Part shown: positions 24,246 through 35,693 of the stretch, piece after piece | Layout: each line of letters begins with the position of its first letter | Position numbering within the stretch: position 1 is the stretch's first letter | Source: Diadema setosum | Lineage: Eukaryota; Echinodermata; Echinoidea; Diadematoida; Diadematidae | Direction of reading: 5' to 3' | NCBI GenBank assembly: GCA_033980235.1 | Contig: CM067065.1 | Span: 26,072,836-26,136,835 of the forward strand | Length of the DNA stretch: 64,000 nt | Made by a program: the position numbers and the translations under genes | The notes under the pieces: generated by a model | Seen by the model: the letters and a program-made list of their open reading frames with translations, nothing else | Databases searched by the model: none | What the model was told of the DNA's origin: nothing

Positions 24246-24422
24246 CTCTGAGTGTGTCTTCCCTGAATACATCTTCGTGAATAATGTGCAAGGCAGGTTA
24301 TGGCATATGATACGGGAACGTTCAAGATGAGGCATGCGGCACAGACTGTCAGCAAAATCTATTGCTGCTTTTGCTGAGTTTCAAGTCCACCCTCTGGATA
24401 TCTGCAACGAAATTTCGCGGAT
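24246..24422 (-). pseudogene. LRR long exon, second copy of the module, with in-frame TGA
   Basis: A 177-nt, phase 0-0 exon (59 codons) after a strong acceptor (T-rich tract then gcag) and before donor GTATGT. It begins IREISLQISRGWT. TGA then occupies codon 14, and the frame continues open as AIDFADSLCRMPHLERSR, then LPCTLFTKMYSGKTHSE. The LRR pattern matches the exons at 35195 and 8196. The nonsense codon means this exon would truncate the protein if included. Its length is a multiple of three, so skipping it would preserve the frame. Confidence 0.72.
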
Positions 24423-24450
24423 CTGCAAAAAAAAAAAAAAAAAAAAAAAG
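24423..24450. repeat. A homopolymer next to LRR exon acceptor
   Basis: About 22 A on the plus strand; on the minus strand this is the polypyrimidine tract of the adjacent acceptor. Confidence 0.85.
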
Positions 24451-25074
24451 AAAGAGAAAAATCACACTCCTGCTTTCACGATGAATTTTTGAACAATTCT
24501 TGCACGTGTTAATACTCAAAATCGTATGAGGCATCACTTTTCAGAGAAACCCATTATTCGCCAGAAAGAGACACGTGGCTCAAAGCCATATTCGAAACGG
24601 AACTGTTTAAACCTTTACAAAGTCAGAGGTGATGGATTTGGACATGGCTTCAAAATAAATAATAAAAGACATACCGATCACATTTGTCACTTAAAAAAGA
24701 AAGTATTGCTCTTGGAGTATACATGAAAAGAGAAAATGGCAATCAAGTAACAAAAAGGCGTCAGATATTGAAGCAGGGAGTATACAACAACGTTTCAGGT
24801 AACAATCACTATGGTATTACATGTATTTAAAAAGCCAGATACCATGTAGCCTTTAGCCAACGCTGTCTGGGCGTGTTTCCCCCTTGTGTCTGAATTGAGA
24901 AAACGATGACATTCGGAGGCCCATAGATCGCGTTTCAAACGCCATCTGAAGTGAGTACACCTAGTCTACATTCAAGGAAGCGAGGCCTGATCCAAAGGCT
25001 AGATAACATGATGATTTAAGGTCTAATTCGGGCAAATTTAGTCTCAATTTTATTGGCGAGCGTATATAATATAA
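24451..25074. other. intron-like AT-rich sequence
   Basis: No exon or recurring repeat seen. Confidence 0.4.
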
Positions 25075-25338
25075 CAGAGTTTGTTCGCAAAAACCGATAT
25101 GTCCATTTTTGAAGATTTTTAAGTACGGTCTATGTCATAAGGTTCAAAGTAATACCTTTTAAATTATATATTGATCACTACACATAAATGTACATTTTTG
25201 TAGTTCCTTACTTTTCTCTTTATTTTTCTGGACCTTTAATCGCAAATATCTCCAATTTTCAAATATAGACTTATCGGTTTGTTTGTTTGTTTATTTGTTG
25301 TTGTTGTTGTTTTTTTTTTTTTGGCGAACAAACTCTTC
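25075..25338 (-). mobile_element. MITE family 2, copy C, with GTTT/GTT expansion
   Basis: Left end ACAGAGTTTGTTCGCAAAAA and right end GGCGAACAAACTCTTC match copies A, B, D and E. Orientation is that of copy A. A TTTG/TTG repeat and a T tract (25277-25322) have expanded inside the right terminal repeat. Confidence 0.8.
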
Positions 25339-26597
25339 ATATTTTGTCATATTTCCCAGTGATTCGTAATCAGGGAAATTCAGTATACATACAGTATGTA
25401 CCCCCCCCCCCAAAAAAAAAAAAAATACAATCAAATTTTCGCATTGATAACACCCAATATGATTAAACTGTCTAAGTTCTACTTGAGGGTCATAAATCAT
25501 AACGTCTTAGCTCTATTTTGCAGAAGACCCCATTCAATTTGGTTAATCGGTCATAGACAAATGTGTTATGAGTCTTCCACGTTGAGAACTTCGATAATTC
25601 CATGTGTGTATACAACAGACTGAACTTCGAGTGAAGAGATTCTTGACATTCTCTACAAAATTCTTCATTTCTCTTTGACCACTGAAGCAAATCACTCTTT
25701 ATTAAAGAGGGCGCATGCGCAAATGCGCCTGCTATGGGGAAATCATTCTGTTTGTGAAATTCATGCGAATGGATGTAAATTTGTACAGATTTTTGCTTCA
25801 AAACGAAGAATGAAATGAACAAACGTGGAGAGAACATGCCAAGCTTTTTGCCTTGATTTAAATATGTGGCATTTTCTTAATTATTAGTATGTAGTAGCTA
25901 TAGGGCCTACATTACGTTTATTGCCCAGGCATGTCTTTGCGCACAAAGCAGTTACAGGAACTTGTACAATCGCAAATTCAATAGGTAACCGTAACACCAC
26001 TTGATAGCTGTACAGTAATCACATAATGCCAGCTATATTTTGTCACAATAATCAAGAAACGCGGGTGACGCTTTTATTGCACTGTGGCTTATTCTATAAT
26101 CTAATTATAGCAAATTTCGGCAGGCTTGTGCGTTTAAGTAAAATATGCAAACTTGACAAACCTTCGACTGTATTGGGGTGTTGAAATAAACATGCTGACA
26201 ATAAAAGATATTGTTTTCTTCCAGTGACTCTGAAAAGTGTTTGATTTATGTGCTTCATGTTGAACTAGAATTCCTGCCAAATGTTTCTGATGGTTAAATG
26301 TTGTCTCACAGTAAGACGAAAGATGTTAGCCGTGCGTGTTCGTTTTATAGCAGCAACATCAACTACTCCTTGCCTAACTTCCACAAATATTTTAGTATTT
26401 TGTAGCTTACGGAACTACCCATCGACGTTACATTTAAAGGTTTTGCTCATGATGGCGTCATCACTATGTAAAAAAACAAAAAAAAACAAAACAAAACAAA
26501 AACAAAACAAAAACTGATTACATTTATTTACGCTAAATTTGTCCATTTACGTGTTATCCTTATTTTGGTCCATATATAATTTAATTATCCATTTATT
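25339..26597. other. intron-like sequence
   Basis: No exon was supported. C and A homopolymers at 25400-25426. AACAA-type tract near 26475-26515. Confidence 0.4.
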
Positions 26598-27745
26598 GTC
26601 CCTGCCGAACGAGTTCGAGCAGGGGACTATGAAACGGGCTCCGTACGTGTGTGTGTCCGTGTGTGTGCGTGCGTGTGTGTGTGTGTGTGTGTATGTGTGC
26701 GTGTGCGTCCGTGTGTGATCAAAATGTTCAATTTGCTACTTGTCTGTAATTCATGAGCCAATTTTGATTCTGTTTGCTTTATATGATAGCACTACATGGG
26801 AGCTTTGAAACTTCTACACAGAATTTTAGCTGTAAACTTTGACCTTGACCTTTGACCTATATTGTACATTTTGCTACAAAATGCTACTCCTTCGCCATTT
26901 CTAACCCGATTTCGATTCCGTTTGCTTTATGTGATGGCACTAGGTGAGGGCTTCAACATTTCTACATATAATTGAGTATATGAATATAAGAACGACCCAA
27001 GTCCAATTTTTGGCCAAATTTAGTTTGACATGGGAAATTGTAGCTTATGCATGGACTCATCTTGTGTGTAAATGATAAATCCTAATTACCCCCGGAAGTG
27101 CCTAAACTGAATGAGTTAAATCTTATATTAATGTAAGAATGAAGGACTTGGGTCATTCTTACATTCATATAATAGCGCCCTCTCTCATCCTTCTCCCATC
27201 TCTATAGCAGAATATCATGTATATGAATCAAAGAACGACCCAAGTCCATATGAATCAAAGAACGACCCAATTCCACCACACAAAATGGCCTCTCCACAAT
27301 TAATGTAAATGTTAATGGTCATAATAATATATGTTCTAATTTGTATATACAATGTTGCCTTCCCATCACAGTTAAATAGAATATTATTGGACACTGAAAT
27401 AAAAAAGATATGAAGTTTTTTTTTTTAGTTTACTCGAAATGATCTTCCATGGACTTGGGTCGTTCTTATATTCATATGCTCAATTTTGACCTTTGACTTC
27501 TTTGACCTTTGACCTTGATTTTTGACCTTTATTGTACATTTTGCTAAACCATGCTACTCCTTCGCCATTTCTAACCCGATTTCGATTCCGTTTGCTTTAT
27601 GTGATGACACTAGGTGAGGGCTACAAAACTTCTACACAGAATTTTGACCTTTGACTTCTTTGACCTTTGACCTTGATTTTTTACCTTATAGTACATTTTG
27701 CTACAAAATGCTACTCCTTCGCCATTTCTAACCCGTTTTTCTTCT
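26598..27745 (+). repeat. TTTGACC-rich tandem repeat, interrupted by a MITE
   Basis: It starts with a small palindrome (tccctgccgaacgagttcgagcagggga) and a GT-rich tract. Diverged units of about 160 bp follow, sharing 'gtttgctttatgtgatg', 'tttgacctttgacc' and 'ctactccttcgccatttctaacccg'. A family 1 MITE (26974-27481) splits one unit, and an uninterrupted sister unit follows at 27590-27745. Confidence 0.85.
26974..27481 (+). mobile_element. MITE family 1, copy A, AATT target duplication
   Basis: A 508-bp element with terminal repeats GAGTATATGAATATAAGAAC and its inverse, ending ATATGCTC. AATT lies on both sides (26970-26973 and 27482-27485). The neighbouring tandem unit near 27640 has the unoccupied site with a single AATT. 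Internal copies of GACCCAAGTCC and its inverse recur. No transposase is encoded. Confidence 0.92.
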
Positions 27746-28670
27746 ATTTGTCTGCACAAATTATACAATTTATTACATAATTTCACTTACCTTGTAAGAA
27801 GCATTCTTTTTATTACAGGATATAGCTCCTTTGGAGACGTGTACCTTTCCACTTTATCATAACTAAATATCAACTTATTGACACTACGGTAATCACAAAA
27901 TACTACTTAAATGATATATTTATCTTTAGCTGCAACAAACTCATTGATGCCAGTCCAAAGATTTAAACTTTTGGCGGGGACATATATTACGAACCGCGTA
28001 ATTTCTACTTTTCCTTGTTTATGTATCCATTCATTTTAAAAATGAACATTGCATTGACTTTATCTAATGAGCAATATCTCCATTAATCTTGTACGGTTTT
28101 CTCCGAACTTTTTTTCCCTTTTTTGTGGTGTAATAATACGCTTTGAACGCTGTCTGAATATTCTCCCCGTTTTTTAAGATGGGATGACAGGATCATGATA
28201 AAAAGATTTGTTTGAATTTGATACCTCGACTTCCATTGAACGAACTTTTGGACAATACATATCGCTTAGCTGGTATAGAGACCATATTATCATTAACATA
28301 TTTTCTTAGACGATGTCATATGCGTCATGTTATGAAATAACAACTTTTTGATAACGTACAAGCTTGGATATGTAAATTGGGGTCACATTCAAAAATAGTT
28401 TAATAGGTATCTCAAAAGTGCACGCTCCATCCCTCCAATGTTTTGCACACAAATAAATTATTGGTACTTGGATCATTCCACCATGCAGTGCCGAATAACG
28501 ACTTCTTGGTCAGGAGCGATCTCAACTGGGTAAATTGAAGTCAAAGTCAACAACATCTATTTCTGTATTGGATAATAAGTAGCGTGTGTCTTTAGAGGTA
28601 TATGCAGTATGCCCGTCATATTTTGTGGACATGCAGTCCCTTTCTCCCGGATCATTTTAAATTAGGGTCG

Positions 28671-28674
<4 letters not shown>
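27746..28674. other. AT-rich intron-like sequence
   Basis: Nothing identifiable. Confidence 0.4.

Positions 28675-28710
<36 letters not shown>
28675..28710. repeat. A homopolymer
   Basis: About 36 consecutive A, possibly a retroposed tail, but no element upstream could be named. Confidence 0.9.
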
Positions 28711-28711
<1 letters not shown>

Positions 28712-30540
28712 AAAAGACTTATCGCTATTTGTAAATACATGTCCTGTTGATCCTACATTTGGACACAATATAAGCCAGAGAAATTGATACACTGTACAAG
28801 ATGACCTTTGAAAAAAAAAATATTGATTCCAAGACTATTTGTTTGTTTGTTCGTTTGTTTTGTTGCTTATCACCTAACTCTTCCCTGTGACGAGTTCAAG
28901 TCTACTTGACAGAGTGCAGATGTTTCTTTCCCTGTTCACCCCTCCCCCCCCCCCCAGCCCACCCATTTGTCGCTGAACTTTGACCTCTACTTGACATTGT
29001 TGTGGATGAATGGACTCTGGTACTTAAAAAGAGATAGGGGTAAGAGTGGGAGTGAGAAAAAGCTTTGAGTTGGGATTTGACACATAACAGGAATGCAATA
29101 AATGTGTTAGAAGACTTGGAAAGAAAAATATGGCAAAGAGAACATTAAACTACACATAGCGTCAAGTAAATATGAGGGGAAAGGGGAGACAATGACACGA
29201 TTTGGATGTATAATATCATATTTTACTTTCATATGATTTATTTTTTCCTTTGAAAAAAAAAGAGAGCAACAACAGCAATATAGTATTTCATGGCAAGAAG
29301 TAAACAATGACAAAATGTTGATACTAAAAATCAGTACCAACTTCATCATCGCTTCACGCACAGTGCTCAAAAGAAAAAGTACGAATTATTCTACCTTTAC
29401 CAGGGTTGTAGTACCTTGATGGTACCATGAACAATAGATTTTCTTTTCTTGATTTTACATAGCAGAAGTAATCAGATAGCAGAAACACATCATATACAGT
29501 GGAGTCTAATCTCCATCTTTAAACCTCAACCGTGCCACACACTGTATGCTGAGATTGCATAGTTAACGGCTGTCCAAAGGAAGAAGATATATCTCCATAT
29601 AATTATAAAGGCGCACACACAAACAAATTACATACAAGATATAACAATAGAATACTGACTTTCCTTTGTACAAAGTGAAAGGGAGCACATACGAGTCATT
29701 CCTTTCAACGCACACCGTGCTTTTTCCATTTCACATATTATATATACGTTATCATGCAACACTTTGTACAAATGCCGAAGTTTTTTATTCTGACAAAAAC
29801 TATGGGTTCCATTCGAAATGAAAGGGGATATAATCCGATAGGGTGTCATCACTTTGCCCCCCCCCCCTTTTTTTTAACCCGTAAGTACGTAAATGGCCGT
29901 AAGTGGTACTAAGATCTTGAAGGGTGAGGGTGGCATGGTTATGTTTTTGCGCTGAAGAATCCCCTTTGTTTTGTGCTTGTCGGCTAAAGTGAAAGGGGAG
30001 AGATGAGCTGAAGACCAGACCTTTTTTTTTTGTTGTTGTTGCTGTTTTTTAGCTCATGAAACCGAAAGTGGGCCCGCTCTTTTGAAAACGCTCCGCCGGC
30101 CCTGTTGTTAGGTATATTTATTGTTTTTGTTGTTGTTGTTGTTGTTGTTTTTCTGGCGGTTTCTGTGGATTGTATTTACACTGCACTTTTACCCCATAAC
30201 ACTTCCCGCTCTGTGATATGAGTCATTTGGCAAGGATCCTGTCCGCTCTACTTCTTGCTCAACTTCATTCAATCTTAAAGATATTGCCACCTTCTTTAGG
30301 AATTAGAACGTGTCTTAGCTCTTCTCCCAGGAAGCATAGTTCACGTCTCACTGCTCTCCCATGTTCCTTTTTTTTTTTTTTTTAAAACGTATGTCTTTAG
30401 CACTTATCCACCAAACAATGGTTGGAGGTCTTAAATTGAATATGCTTTGCCAACAATGTCTTCCCCATATCTAACATTGTTAAGGTTACGTCCTCTGAAA
30501 AATATGCCTTTAGCCTGAGACCAAGACTAACGGAGGAAAT
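28711..30540. other. AT-rich intron-like sequence
   Basis: Only homopolymers and a GTT repeat near 30125-30150. No supported exon. Confidence 0.4.
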
Positions 30541-30542
30541 TA

Positions 30543-30793
30543 AAGAGTTTGTTTGCAAAAACCGATTAGTCCATATCTGTCAAAATGGAGATATTTGCGA
30601 TTAAAGGTCAAGAAAAACAGAGAGAATAATAAGAAAAATGTTGCTTCTTTTGACCATAACTTCAAAAATGTACCTTTATATGTAGTGACCAATATATCAT
30701 TTAAAAGGTATTATTTTGTACTTCATGACAGAGACCGTATACTTCAAAATCTTCAAATATGGACTTATCGGTTTTTGAAAACAATAGTTCTTC
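30543..30793 (+). mobile_element. MITE family 2, copy D
   Basis: Same orientation as copy B, from AAAGAGTTTGTTTGCAAAAA to a diverged right end (GGTTTTTGAAAACAATAGTTCTTCC). The left flank is AATT; the right duplication is not clear. Confidence 0.8.
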
Positions 30794-31239
30794 CATCTCA
30801 TCGTAATGATGTGTTTGTTTTTTATTCTTACTGTGACACTTTATACTTTACATATCTAAATTCAAACGTAAACACGCGGAGAGGCATGCGGAAAGAGACA
30901 ACGGGTAACAGCAACATTATCAAACTACCAAATACAAGAAATCTTGATGATATGTTGCACTAATCAACAAATAGAACATAATAGCCATGATCAGACCTGT
31001 AGACATCAGAACATTGTTTTCACTTTATAAGACACCTTTAGCTCTGCACAATATTGTACGGTGCGCAACAACAGCAACAGAAATAGAAGTACATGAAAAC
31101 ACGATAATGTAATTTCATATTCCTTCAGTTACTGGAAAATTAACTTTAGATTTATGGAAAATTAGCAAAATAGTAATAGACTCAAGAAAATGTCCTTAAC
31201 ATTCAAGAAATATTACAGATTTTCAAAGTTGATTGTTAA
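30794..31239. other. intron-like spacer
   Basis: Nothing identifiable. Confidence 0.4.
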
Positions 31240-31415
31240 CGATCGACCCGACACTAGTCTGTACACGCACGCTAACCTGGAAACATTGAAGTGCACATTA
31301 CTTGAACATTAGACCATTCTGAGGCAAGTAATTTTTCACACAATAGATATATCATGTACTCTTAACTGCACATTACTTGAACATGAGACCATTCTGAAGA
31401 AAATGATTTTCACAC

Positions 31416-31459
<44 letters not shown>

Positions 31460-31590
31460 CACTGTATAATACGTATATATAATTGTACTCTTAAATGAAT
31501 CCCACGAGAATTTGAATAATCACCCCCCTTCATTTCCACTAATTCCCACTGATCAGTTACCAGCGATCCCCTTTAACGGCCCATCGGTCC
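31240..31590 (-). mobile_element. MITE family 4, copy A
   Basis: This contains two direct copies of 'tgcacattacttgaacat' followed by 'agaccattctga' (31292 and 31369), a TA microsatellite (31419-31456) and 'gtactcttaaatgaatccca'. The whole block is the reverse complement of the block at 63700-63995. Probably a non-autonomous DNA element; exact ends were not resolved. Confidence 0.65.
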
Positions 31591-32297
31591 AGCTTCGTTA
31601 TTTCCTCCCAGTTACCCAGTGACAATTTGTCCAGTCTGGAATAGTTCCCATGCGATCTTTTGACTTCTTCTTCAGGTTGTTGTCTCCTCTTCACGGTTTG
31701 TGTCATTTCGCCCTTCGCAGTCCTTCACAGAAACCACCCTTTCTTCCATTTTCGCTTTGTTTTTTAATGTTTTTGTTCATATTCGCTTCTTCCAGGTTTT
31801 GTTGGGAAAGGATTGATCTTTCTTGCCCAGATTAGTTATGTGGCTTGCTCCGTGCCTTCCCCCACACTCTGCGCTGCTGCAGTCTCTGTAGGTGCATGAA
31901 CCTTTGCAGGCATTCATGGGAGGGTAACAAAATGAGAAATTAAGAAAATATAGGCCCTCTAGAGAAAACATATAACACATATGGAAGGCACGCCCATAAT
32001 CCTTTTTTTTTTTTTACAAAAGAGATACGTTAAGGATATCATGAATAAACAAACGTATACATGAATTTGCACTGTGAAGTAAGCCATGATCGGCAGAGTA
32101 GTTTCGCAGGAGGAACAATAAATTATAGGTTTTAGAAATTCAAACATGATCGGAAATTACCTCTTGACCTATATTGTATGTCATTTATGTAAAATTCGTC
32201 CCCACCCTCACTGCTTATTCTCTTCCAAGGTTGGTCCCAATGCGACACCTTGACATTATTTTTATTATTATCATTATTGTCATTACTATTATTATAT
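31591..32297. other. intron-like sequence
   Basis: No exon supported. The open frames on both strands at 31650-31980 have no known motif. Confidence 0.4.
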
Positions 32298-32981
32298 GTG
32301 ACCCTGCACCTCAAAACAAACAAAAAGTCGCCAGACATGAATTTTAAGATAGTTAAGACCATATTCTGAAAGAGCAGACTTTAAGCGTTAAAAGGATGTA
32401 TAATTCAAATCAAATGGACTCTCCTAACCTATATAAATATTGGAAAGAAAGCACAAACTCAGGAAAAGTGTGAAATGAGAAAAGAGGCTCTGAAGTACAG
32501 TGTCTATTCTAGCGCTTAATCTTTACCAAACCTGCTGATTGTGCGATGAATGGGACAAAAAACAGGAAGTAAACCACCACAGTAACAACAACGAAGAGAT
32601 TATCAGATGAAACTGAAATTAAGCATGCCTCATTAACACATTCTGTCCATAATTACTGTCAACTTTCAAAGCAGTAGCACTATTCTTTCAAAATTTATTA
32701 GAGTTGAAAATGAAGAGTATGGACAAGGTCTTTCAGAAATGAAAAAGGGGTTCTAAATACACACCTAATCACACTACCAAAAATGTTCGAGATAAACTGC
32801 TAAAAAAACCACACTTTCCTGCCCGTTTTATGATACCAAATTTTAGCATAATGTAAAAGAAGACCCGCTCTTTCAGAAATTATGAAAAAGTCAAGTTCGG
32901 TTAGGTTGACCCATTTCACTTATTTTCAGTCCTCACGCAAAATCAGTGTGTGCGACTTTATGTTTGTTTTGAGGTGCACGG

Positions 32982-32983
<2 letters not shown>
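32298..32983 (-). mobile_element. MITE family 3, copy A
   Basis: About 686 bp. Left end GTGACCCTGCACCTCAAAAC and right end GTTTTGAGGTGCACGGTC are inverted repeats. The interior (for example 'gagtccatttgatttg' in inverse) matches copies at 59985 and 60907. ATAT lies on both sides. A TA tract and T/G runs follow at 32984-33048. No coding capacity. Confidence 0.85.
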
Positions 32984-33036
<53 letters not shown>

Positions 33037-33048
33037 GGGGGGGGGGGG
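32984..33048. repeat. (TA)n, then T and G homopolymers
   Basis: About 35 bp of TA, 16-17 T and 10 G. Confidence 0.93.
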
Positions 33049-33744
33049 CAAACTATGATTCCTTTTCCACCATACTCCCACCCCTCCCCTCTCCCGTTGT
33101 TCCTTATAAGTTGGACCGAAACGAAGTCCTGGCTATCCAGAAAAAAAAAATCATTTAGATTATGATGAGAATTTTGGTCGTAAGTACAAAACAACATAAG
33201 AACGGGAGCATAATCAATATCAGGGTTGGATGCTTAGACGTACAGCAAATGCTTGGATTCTGAGGTGAACAAAAAATAACAGGAAGAAGAAAAAAGAAGA
33301 AGAACTAAACAGAAAAAGGAAAATAACAAGTACATTTTTTTTTCACTAGAAAATTCTAGAAGAGGAAAAAAATCAGTCAGAATACATTCTCTTTCTCACT
33401 CTTATCTTCTGTGATATGGCAAAAAAATCCTGCTTACTGGAAACAAGAAAGAATTGTTCGTGCAAATATTGGAAGAGGAAGATATGTTCCGGTAAAATGT
33501 TTTCCTTGGTTAAGGGACGACATGGTTGCTCTAATCGTTTCTTTGTTTATTTTCTGTTGTTTCCACCTCGACCATCAAAAATATGTATGCGAATGCATCT
33601 ATAAGGCCTTCCGACAGATCGATCATACACGATTGTTTTCAAGCAAATTCACCCATGTGTTAATGCTCTTGAAGAACGCTTTAAGTTGAGGAAAAGAATG
33701 AAAACCATGTCAACAATGAAACAGCATAATGATAAAGTGCATAC
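33049..33744. other. sequence downstream of LRR exon 11
   Basis: No exon recognised. If exon 11 is terminal, this would hold the 3' UTR, but no strong minus-strand polyadenylation signal was pinned down close to it. Confidence 0.35.
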
Positions 33745-33816
33745 CTATGTCGTGCTTCCGTTATTGCCAAGGAGCAACTGGTTCAACGGCCTTCCATTGA
33801 TGATTATGTCTTCAAG
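33745..33816 (-). CDS. exon 11: LRR short exon ending in TAG
   Basis: A 72-nt exon after acceptor cttgttatag. The peptide begins LEDIIINGRPLNQLLLGNN and its last codon is TAG, directly before GTATGC. The paralogous 72-nt exons at 23488 and 6590 have CAG at this place, so a single C-to-T change explains the stop. Either the receptor ends here or the copy is damaged. The donor-like GTATGC is still present. Confidence 0.65.
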   Translation of the reverse strand, partial: LEDIIINGRPLNQLLLGNNGSTT

Positions 33817-34237
33817 CTATAACAAGAACAAGATATGAAAAGAAAAAGAAAAGAAACAACGTTAACTGATATCTATCAATATCAACTGACTTTTGTTTTC
33901 CTCTGTGATAAATTGTCTTAGGGAAACATTGCACTATGTTTTCTTGCCGAGGCATAACAACGATAATTGCACTTGTTCTAATAAATTTGTTCGATTTTGC
34001 TTAATATTTCTACGTTTTGACACATACCAACACAATCAATAAGATTAGAATCATTGCGTTCACTTTTTTTTTTAATTCAACAGTAAACTATAACAGACGA
34101 AAGAGTGGAAATAATTTCCTTAGATCTCCCTTATCCGGAAGGACCGATATTCGAGAATACAGATTTTCAAAAAAAGACCTGTTCAATACGTAGGTTATCA
34201 AATAATAATGATAATAATAATGATCATAATAATGATA

Positions 34238-34268
<31 letters not shown>

Positions 34269-35588
34269 AAGTAATACTAATGTTAATACTACTACTACTA
34301 CTACTACTAATAATAATAAAGAGGTACTAGGCCCTATATCATAATTGTCAAAAAAAAAGAAAGAAAGAGAGGGCGATGTTAATTGACAGATGTCATCCGA
34401 GACTGAAAAAAAGAACTTTAAAGACAACATTGAAAAATTGCACCTTGCCAAGTTTTACATGCAAGAACAATGAATGCCTCACTTCAATGAAAGTGGCCAA
34501 GTAAAAAGGCAAATTGCACTGCTTTAGGGTATGTGTATTTAGAATTTCTGTTTAGGTCATGTTTTAACATGCTGTGGTCCAAAACCTTTTAACATGGGCA
34601 CCTACCAGATTATTTGGTAACTACCACAAAGGCTAACCCACACTGTGATTTTTTCTGTGTTCATATTGTGTTCACATTTCCTTTCACCTGAACAAACCAT
34701 GACTTGAATATGAAAAGAGAAAATGGAAAATGGGTTAGCCTCTGTGGATTTGACCAAGTTATCAATAACGTGTTCATGTTGAAGGATGTTGACCATAAGA
34801 GGTAAAAAGAAGCCCTAAAAAGCGCAATCCTGCAGTTGTGCAGGACGACCTGTTATTTTGACCACTTTCTTCAAAAGATCCCATCCATTCAGTACAGTCA
34901 AAGTTGTTCCTTTACGATAACACTCAAACTTAAAAAAAAAAAAGTGTAGTTTGCCACTGTGTCTTATAAGTTTGTGTGCTCGGTCATGCATGACATTTGT
35001 CCACATAATCAGGTACCAATGGAAAAAAAAAAATAAGAAGTTCCCTTTTCTTACAATCAGCATTGCACTATTTATTGATGACAAAATTAATATTATATAC
35101 GCACTCTATATCTCTGTTTCGCTATGGAATCATGGTAAAACCTCTGACCCCTTTTAAACATACTGGTTCGAAAATGAAGACGTCTCATATTTACTCTACA
35201 ATGTGTTGTTTCTGAAGCAATTTTTGTGAAGAATGTCGTCGGGACGCTGTCGCATTTGATACAGGCACGTTCAAGGCAGGGCAAACGACACAGAAATTCA
35301 GCAAAGTTCGCTGCTTCTTGATCTGGAATCCGATCTCTGTGAATCTCAATCGAAAGTTCTTGGATCTATAAAAAACAAGCAAACAAACAAACAAACAATT
35401 AATAAACACACACACGGACGAAGACCACTTCTTGCCATGTAGGTCATGTATTTTTATTACTTTAGTGCGTAATATCCATAAACCATTAACAAAGACATCA
35501 TCTCTTCATGGAGAAAATGTGTTACCCTCCTAAAAGAGGCACATGAACAGCCCTGGGCACTAGCATCGATAATTCATTAAGGTAGTAC

Positions 35589-35621
<33 letters not shown>

Positions 35622-35632
35622 TAATATATATG

Positions 35633-35693
<61 letters not shown>

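Larger units (their letters stand above)
33817..35194 (-). other. intron 10, with trinucleotide tract and foldback
   Basis: It contains an AAT/AGT/ACT trinucleotide tract (34200-34320) and a small foldback at 34624-34747. No exon was found. Confidence 0.5.

Noticed and set aside
34105..34451. Serine/threonine-rich and leucine/valine-rich ORFs
   Set aside because: They come from the compound trinucleotide microsatellite.
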